NCBI GenBank assembly: GCA_031280125.1
Contig: JAITHE010000104.1
Span: 1-36,546, forward strand
Origin: Treponema sp.
GTDB lineage: Bacteria; Spirochaetota; Spirochaetia; Treponematales; Breznakiellaceae
Direction: 5' to 3'
Length of the DNA stretch: 36,546 bases
This document shows positions 34,271 through 36,546 of the stretch, in pieces (position 1 is the stretch's first letter; each line of letters opens with the position of its first letter). Below the pieces are notes generated by a model. That model ran no database searches. It was not told where the DNA came from and saw only the letters and a program-made list of their open reading frames with translations. A program made the translations under genes and the position numbers.

Positions 34271-35155
34271 ATGGCAGATGCAGAGGGTCTTAAAGTTGAA
34301 AAAAACTATCACACGGACAAGGCTTTCAGGGTAAGCGGAGATTTCCATGTCAAGGGCGCGTCAAACCTCGACTGGGGCATGAAAAAACATTTGACCAATA
34401 TTTTTAATCCCAAAAGCGGCAACACCGTAATGTTTGCCTTTGATCACGGATATTTTATGGGCTCCGTGTCCGGCCTGGAACGGCTGGACATTCTGATCCC
34501 CCGCCTGGTGGATCATGTGGATGTACTCATGGCCACCCGGGGAGCCTTTAGAACCTGTGTAAAACCGGATTTCAGAAAAGGGATTGCCCTCAGGGTGTCC
34601 GCCGGATCATCAATGTTGAACGACGATCTCAGCCACGAGATCGTTTCGGTGGACATTGAGGACGCCATCCGCATGAACGCGGACTGCCTGGCGGTACAGA
34701 CCTTTATCGGCGCGGACGGGCAGCTTGAAAGCATCAACAATCTTTCCAGGGCTATCAATGAAGGGAGCCGCTACAGTATACCGACCCTGGGCGTTGTGGC
34801 CGTGGGAAAGAATATGGAGCGGACCGATCAGTATTTTAAGCTGGCAACCCGGATTGTCGCCGAACTGGGCGCGCATATTGTCAAGACGTACTACTGCGAA
34901 AAATTCGAGGAAGTAGTCGCCGCCTGTCCGGTTCCCATCGTAGTGGCCGGAGGCAAAAAGCTCCCGGAAAAGGAAGCCTTAACAATGGCCTTCCAGTCTA
35001 TCCAGGGAGGCGCCCGGGGGCTTGATATGGGAAGAAACATTTTCCAGAGCTACCATCCGATTGAAATGGCGGATGCCATCGGTAAAATTGTACACGAAAA
35101 GTTCACCGATAAGGAAGCCTGGGAATACTTTTGCGATAAGACGAAAACAACCTGA
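34271..35155 (+). CDS. lsrF: LsrF, thiolase acting on phosphorylated AI-2 product
   Basis: LsrF transfers an acetyl unit from 3-hydroxy-2,4-pentanedione-5-phosphate to CoA, giving dihydroxyacetone phosphate and acetyl-CoA. The 294-residue class I aldolase-like protein matches E. coli LsrF (291): LDWGMKKHLTNIFNPKSG, FAFDHGYFMG, the lysine K205 in IVKTYYCEK (E. coli K203, Schiff base), PIVVAGGKKLPEKEAL and GLDMGRNIFQS. I start it at the ATG with GGAG 8 bases upstream; the frame is open to a GTG at 34229, inside a stem-loop and without ribosome binding site. It is parted from lsrB by 216 structured bases. Confidence 0.95.
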   Translation: MADAEGLKVEKNYHTDKAFRVSGDFHVKGASNLDWGMKKHLTNIFNPKSGNTVMFAFDHGYFMGSVSGLERLDILIPRLVDHVDVLMATRGAFRTCVKPDFRKGIALRVSAGSSMLNDDLSHEIVSVDIEDAIRMNADCLAVQTFIGADGQLESINNLSRAINEGSRYSIPTLGVVAVGKNMERTDQYFKLATRIVAELGAHIVKTYYCEKFEEVVAACPVPIVVAGGKKLPEKEALTMAFQSIQGGARGLDMGRNIFQSYHPIEMADAIGKIVHEKFTDKEAWEYFCDKTKTT

Positions 35156-35172
35156 CCTGAAAACGGCGGAGA

Positions 35173-35201
35173 AAGCGGCGTCTGGCAGGCGCCGCTTTTT
35201 T
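35173..35201 (+). terminator. Rho-independent terminator after lsrF
   Basis: AAGCGGCG and CGCCGCTT form an 8-bp GC-rich stem over a 9-base loop, followed by a run of six T (35196-35201). It lies 17 bases after the lsrF stop, so the transketolase genes should have their own transcript. Confidence 0.85.
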
Positions 35202-35239
35202 ATGCCCGGAAGGCGGGATACAGGGGCGGAATGAAAGTG

Positions 35240-35266
35240 TTGCGAAACCGGAAAAGGTACTATAGA
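35240..35266 (+). promoter_or_regulatory. Weak candidate promoter for the transketolase genes
   Basis: TTGCGA (35240-35245) and TATAGA (35261-35266) are 15 bases apart. Spacing and hexamers are imperfect, but a promoter is expected here because a terminator lies just upstream. Confidence 0.3.
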
Positions 35267-35297
35267 CTGGAAGCATCAGTTTTAAGGAAGGTTTGAT

Positions 35298-36125
35298 ATG
35301 GATGCGTCGACATTGGCACAGTTAAAGGCCAAAGCCAAGGAAATCAGGAAGCTTACTATAGAAGAAATCGGCAACCTGGGTTCGGGCCATATCGGGGGGG
35401 CCATGTCCATCGCGGACGTGCTGACCCTGCTCTACTACCACAAGATGAAGGTGGACCCCGCCAATCCCCGCTGGGAAGGCCGGGATTACCTCGTGGTTTC
35501 CAAGGGCCACGCGGGGCCGGTGGTCTATGCGGCCCTGGCTTCCAAAGGCTACTTCCCCGTGGACTGGCTTAAAACCTTGAACCAGGGGGGCACGAGGCTT
35601 CCCAGCCACTGCGACCGGGTGCTGACCCCGGGGATCGACATGACCGCCGGGTCCCTGGGGCAGGGCTTTTCCGCCGCCTGCGGCATTGCCCTGGGGCTTA
35701 AAATGGACGGCAAGCCCAACCGGGTATACGCCATCGTTGGGGACGGCGAATCCGACGAGGGTCAGGTCTGGGAGGCGGGGCTCTTTGCCGCCGCCAAGGG
35801 GATCGCCAACATCACCGCCTTTACGGATTACAACAAGCAGCAGCTGGACGGCTATGTCAAGGACATCCTGGACCTGGGGGACCTGCCGGCCAAGTGGCGG
35901 GCCTTTGGCTGGTTTACCCAGGAGGTGGACGGCCACAACCTTGAAGAACTGGACCGGGCCGTGGACGCCGCGGCGGCCCAAACGGAAAAGCCCTCCATGA
36001 TCATCATGAACACCATTAAAGGGAAGGGCTGTAACTTTGCCGAGGGCGTCGAAAAAAACCACAGCATGGCCTTTAACATGGACAAGGCCCGGGAAGCCAT
36101 CGCCGCTTTGGAAGGAGCAGACTAA
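35298..36125 (+). CDS. Transketolase, N-terminal (ThDP-binding) subunit
   Basis: Transketolase moves two-carbon units between sugar phosphates in the pentose phosphate pathway. This 275-residue protein covers the thiamine diphosphate pyrophosphate-binding half only: GHIGGAMSIADVLTLLYYHKM, SKGHAGPVVYAALASKGYF, GSLGQGFSAACGIALG and the ThDP motif GDGESDEGQVWEA with N about 27 residues on (DYNKQQ). AAGGAAGG lies 6 bases before the ATG. The stop overlaps the next gene (TAATG), so the two halves should form one enzyme. Split transketolases are common in Firmicutes, archaea and spirochaetes. Confidence 0.92.
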   Translation: MDASTLAQLKAKAKEIRKLTIEEIGNLGSGHIGGAMSIADVLTLLYYHKMKVDPANPRWEGRDYLVVSKGHAGPVVYAALASKGYFPVDWLKTLNQGGTRLPSHCDRVLTPGIDMTAGSLGQGFSAACGIALGLKMDGKPNRVYAIVGDGESDEGQVWEAGLFAAAKGIANITAFTDYNKQQLDGYVKDILDLGDLPAKWRAFGWFTQEVDGHNLEELDRAVDAAAAQTEKPSMIIMNTIKGKGCNFAEGVEKNHSMAFNMDKAREAIAALEGAD

Positions 36126-36546
36126 TGGGTAACGAAGAACTTAAGGAAATGCGGGCCGGGTACACCGACGCCGTTACGGCCCTGGCGGCGGGGAACAAAA
36201 ATATCGTCGTCCTGGAAGCGGATTTAATGAACTGCACCAACACGGGGAATTTCAAAAAGACCTACCCCGGCCAGTTTGTCAACGTGGGCATCGCCGAAGC
36301 CAACATGGTGGGGGTCGCCTCGGGGCTTTCGGTGGTAGGAAAAATTCCCTTCGCCTCGAGCTTTGGCTGTTTCTCTTCCCGGCGGGTCCACGATCAGTTT
36401 TTTATCTCCGCCAACTATGCCCGGCTTAACGTAAAACTTATCGGCATGGATCCGGGGGTAACGGCGGCGATGAACGGCGGCACCCACATGCCCTTTGAGG
36501 ATATCGCCCTCATGCAGGTAATCCCCGGCCTCACCGTGGTGGAGCC
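36125..36546 (+). CDS. Transketolase, C-terminal (pyrimidine-binding) subunit, cut by the window end
   Basis: The visible 140 codons start MGNEELKEMRAGYTDAVTAL and contain VVLEADLMNCTNTG, FVNVGIAEANMVGVASGLSV, SSFGCFSSRRVHDQFF and GMDPGVTAAMNGGTHMPFED, the pyrimidine-binding domain of transketolase-like enzymes, with the catalytic glutamate in GIAEANM. The remainder lies beyond the window. It begins at an ATG that shares its A with the previous stop. Confidence 0.9.
   Translation, partial: MGNEELKEMRAGYTDAVTALAAGNKNIVVLEADLMNCTNTGNFKKTYPGQFVNVGIAEANMVGVASGLSVVGKIPFASSFGCFSSRRVHDQFFISANYARLNVKLIGMDPGVTAAMNGGTHMPFEDIALMQVIPGLTVVE

Overview
The window looks like part of a spirochaete chromosome from the Treponema lineage, with a fairly high G+C content. 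The EF-Tu and ribosomal protein sequences read as treponemal. rpsL-rpsG is not followed by fusA, the ribosomal protein block has no adk or infA next to secY, and there are PASTA-only and signal-peptide proteins beside aroDE. A gut-associated treponeme is a reasonable guess, but this is inferred from sequence memory and not from a search.

Left part (1-9036). A structured repeat opens the window, followed by a DksA/TraR-like zinc-finger gene on the minus strand. A tight plus-strand run follows: def-fmt (formyl-methionine metabolism), a membrane PASTA-repeat protein, a small secreted protein of unknown function, and a fused aroD-aroE enzyme. Next comes a second plus-strand group: an HTH-cupin regulator, an acyl-CoA ligase and a citrate synthase. 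The citrate synthase seems to start at an ATT codon behind a perfect Shine-Dalgarno sequence.

Centre (9081-25865, minus strand). This is one long ribosomal protein cluster, read from high to low coordinates: rpsL, rpsG, tuf, rpsJ, rplC, rplD, rplW, rplB, rpsS, rplV, rpsC, rplP, rpmC, rpsQ, rplN, rplX, rplE, rpsN, rpsH, rplF, rplR, rpsE, rpmD, rplO, secY, rpmJ, rpsM, rpsK, rpsD, rpoA, rplQ and a 61-residue zinc-ribbon gene. It ends in a hairpin facing the plus-strand citrate synthase. Many genes overlap by 1-11 bases. The few long spacers (rpsG-tuf, rpsJ-rplC, secY-rpsM, rpsM-rpsK) contain stem-loops. The 37-codon rpmJ and a possible 18-codon leader-type ORF before rpoA were read directly from the bases.

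Right part (26247-36546). A near-complete lsr system for uptake and breakdown of the quorum signal autoinducer-2 lies here. lsrR (repressor), lsrK (AI-2 kinase) and a small cupin run leftward; lsrA, lsrC, lsrD, lsrB (ABC importer) and lsrF (terminal thiolase) run rightward. Two divergent promoters with near-consensus hexamers and a 27-base palindrome lie between lsrR and lsrA. No lsrG is present; the cupin is the obvious candidate for its role. Between lsrB and lsrF lies a second copy of the repeat seen at base 1, between two stem-loops. A terminator follows lsrF, and then a split transketolase gene pair, the second of which runs off the window end.

Expected flow in the lsr locus: LsrB captures AI-2, LsrACD imports it, LsrK phosphorylates it, phospho-AI-2 releases LsrR, an isomerase (LsrG elsewhere, perhaps the cupin here) rearranges it, and LsrF cleaves it to dihydroxyacetone phosphate and acetyl-CoA.
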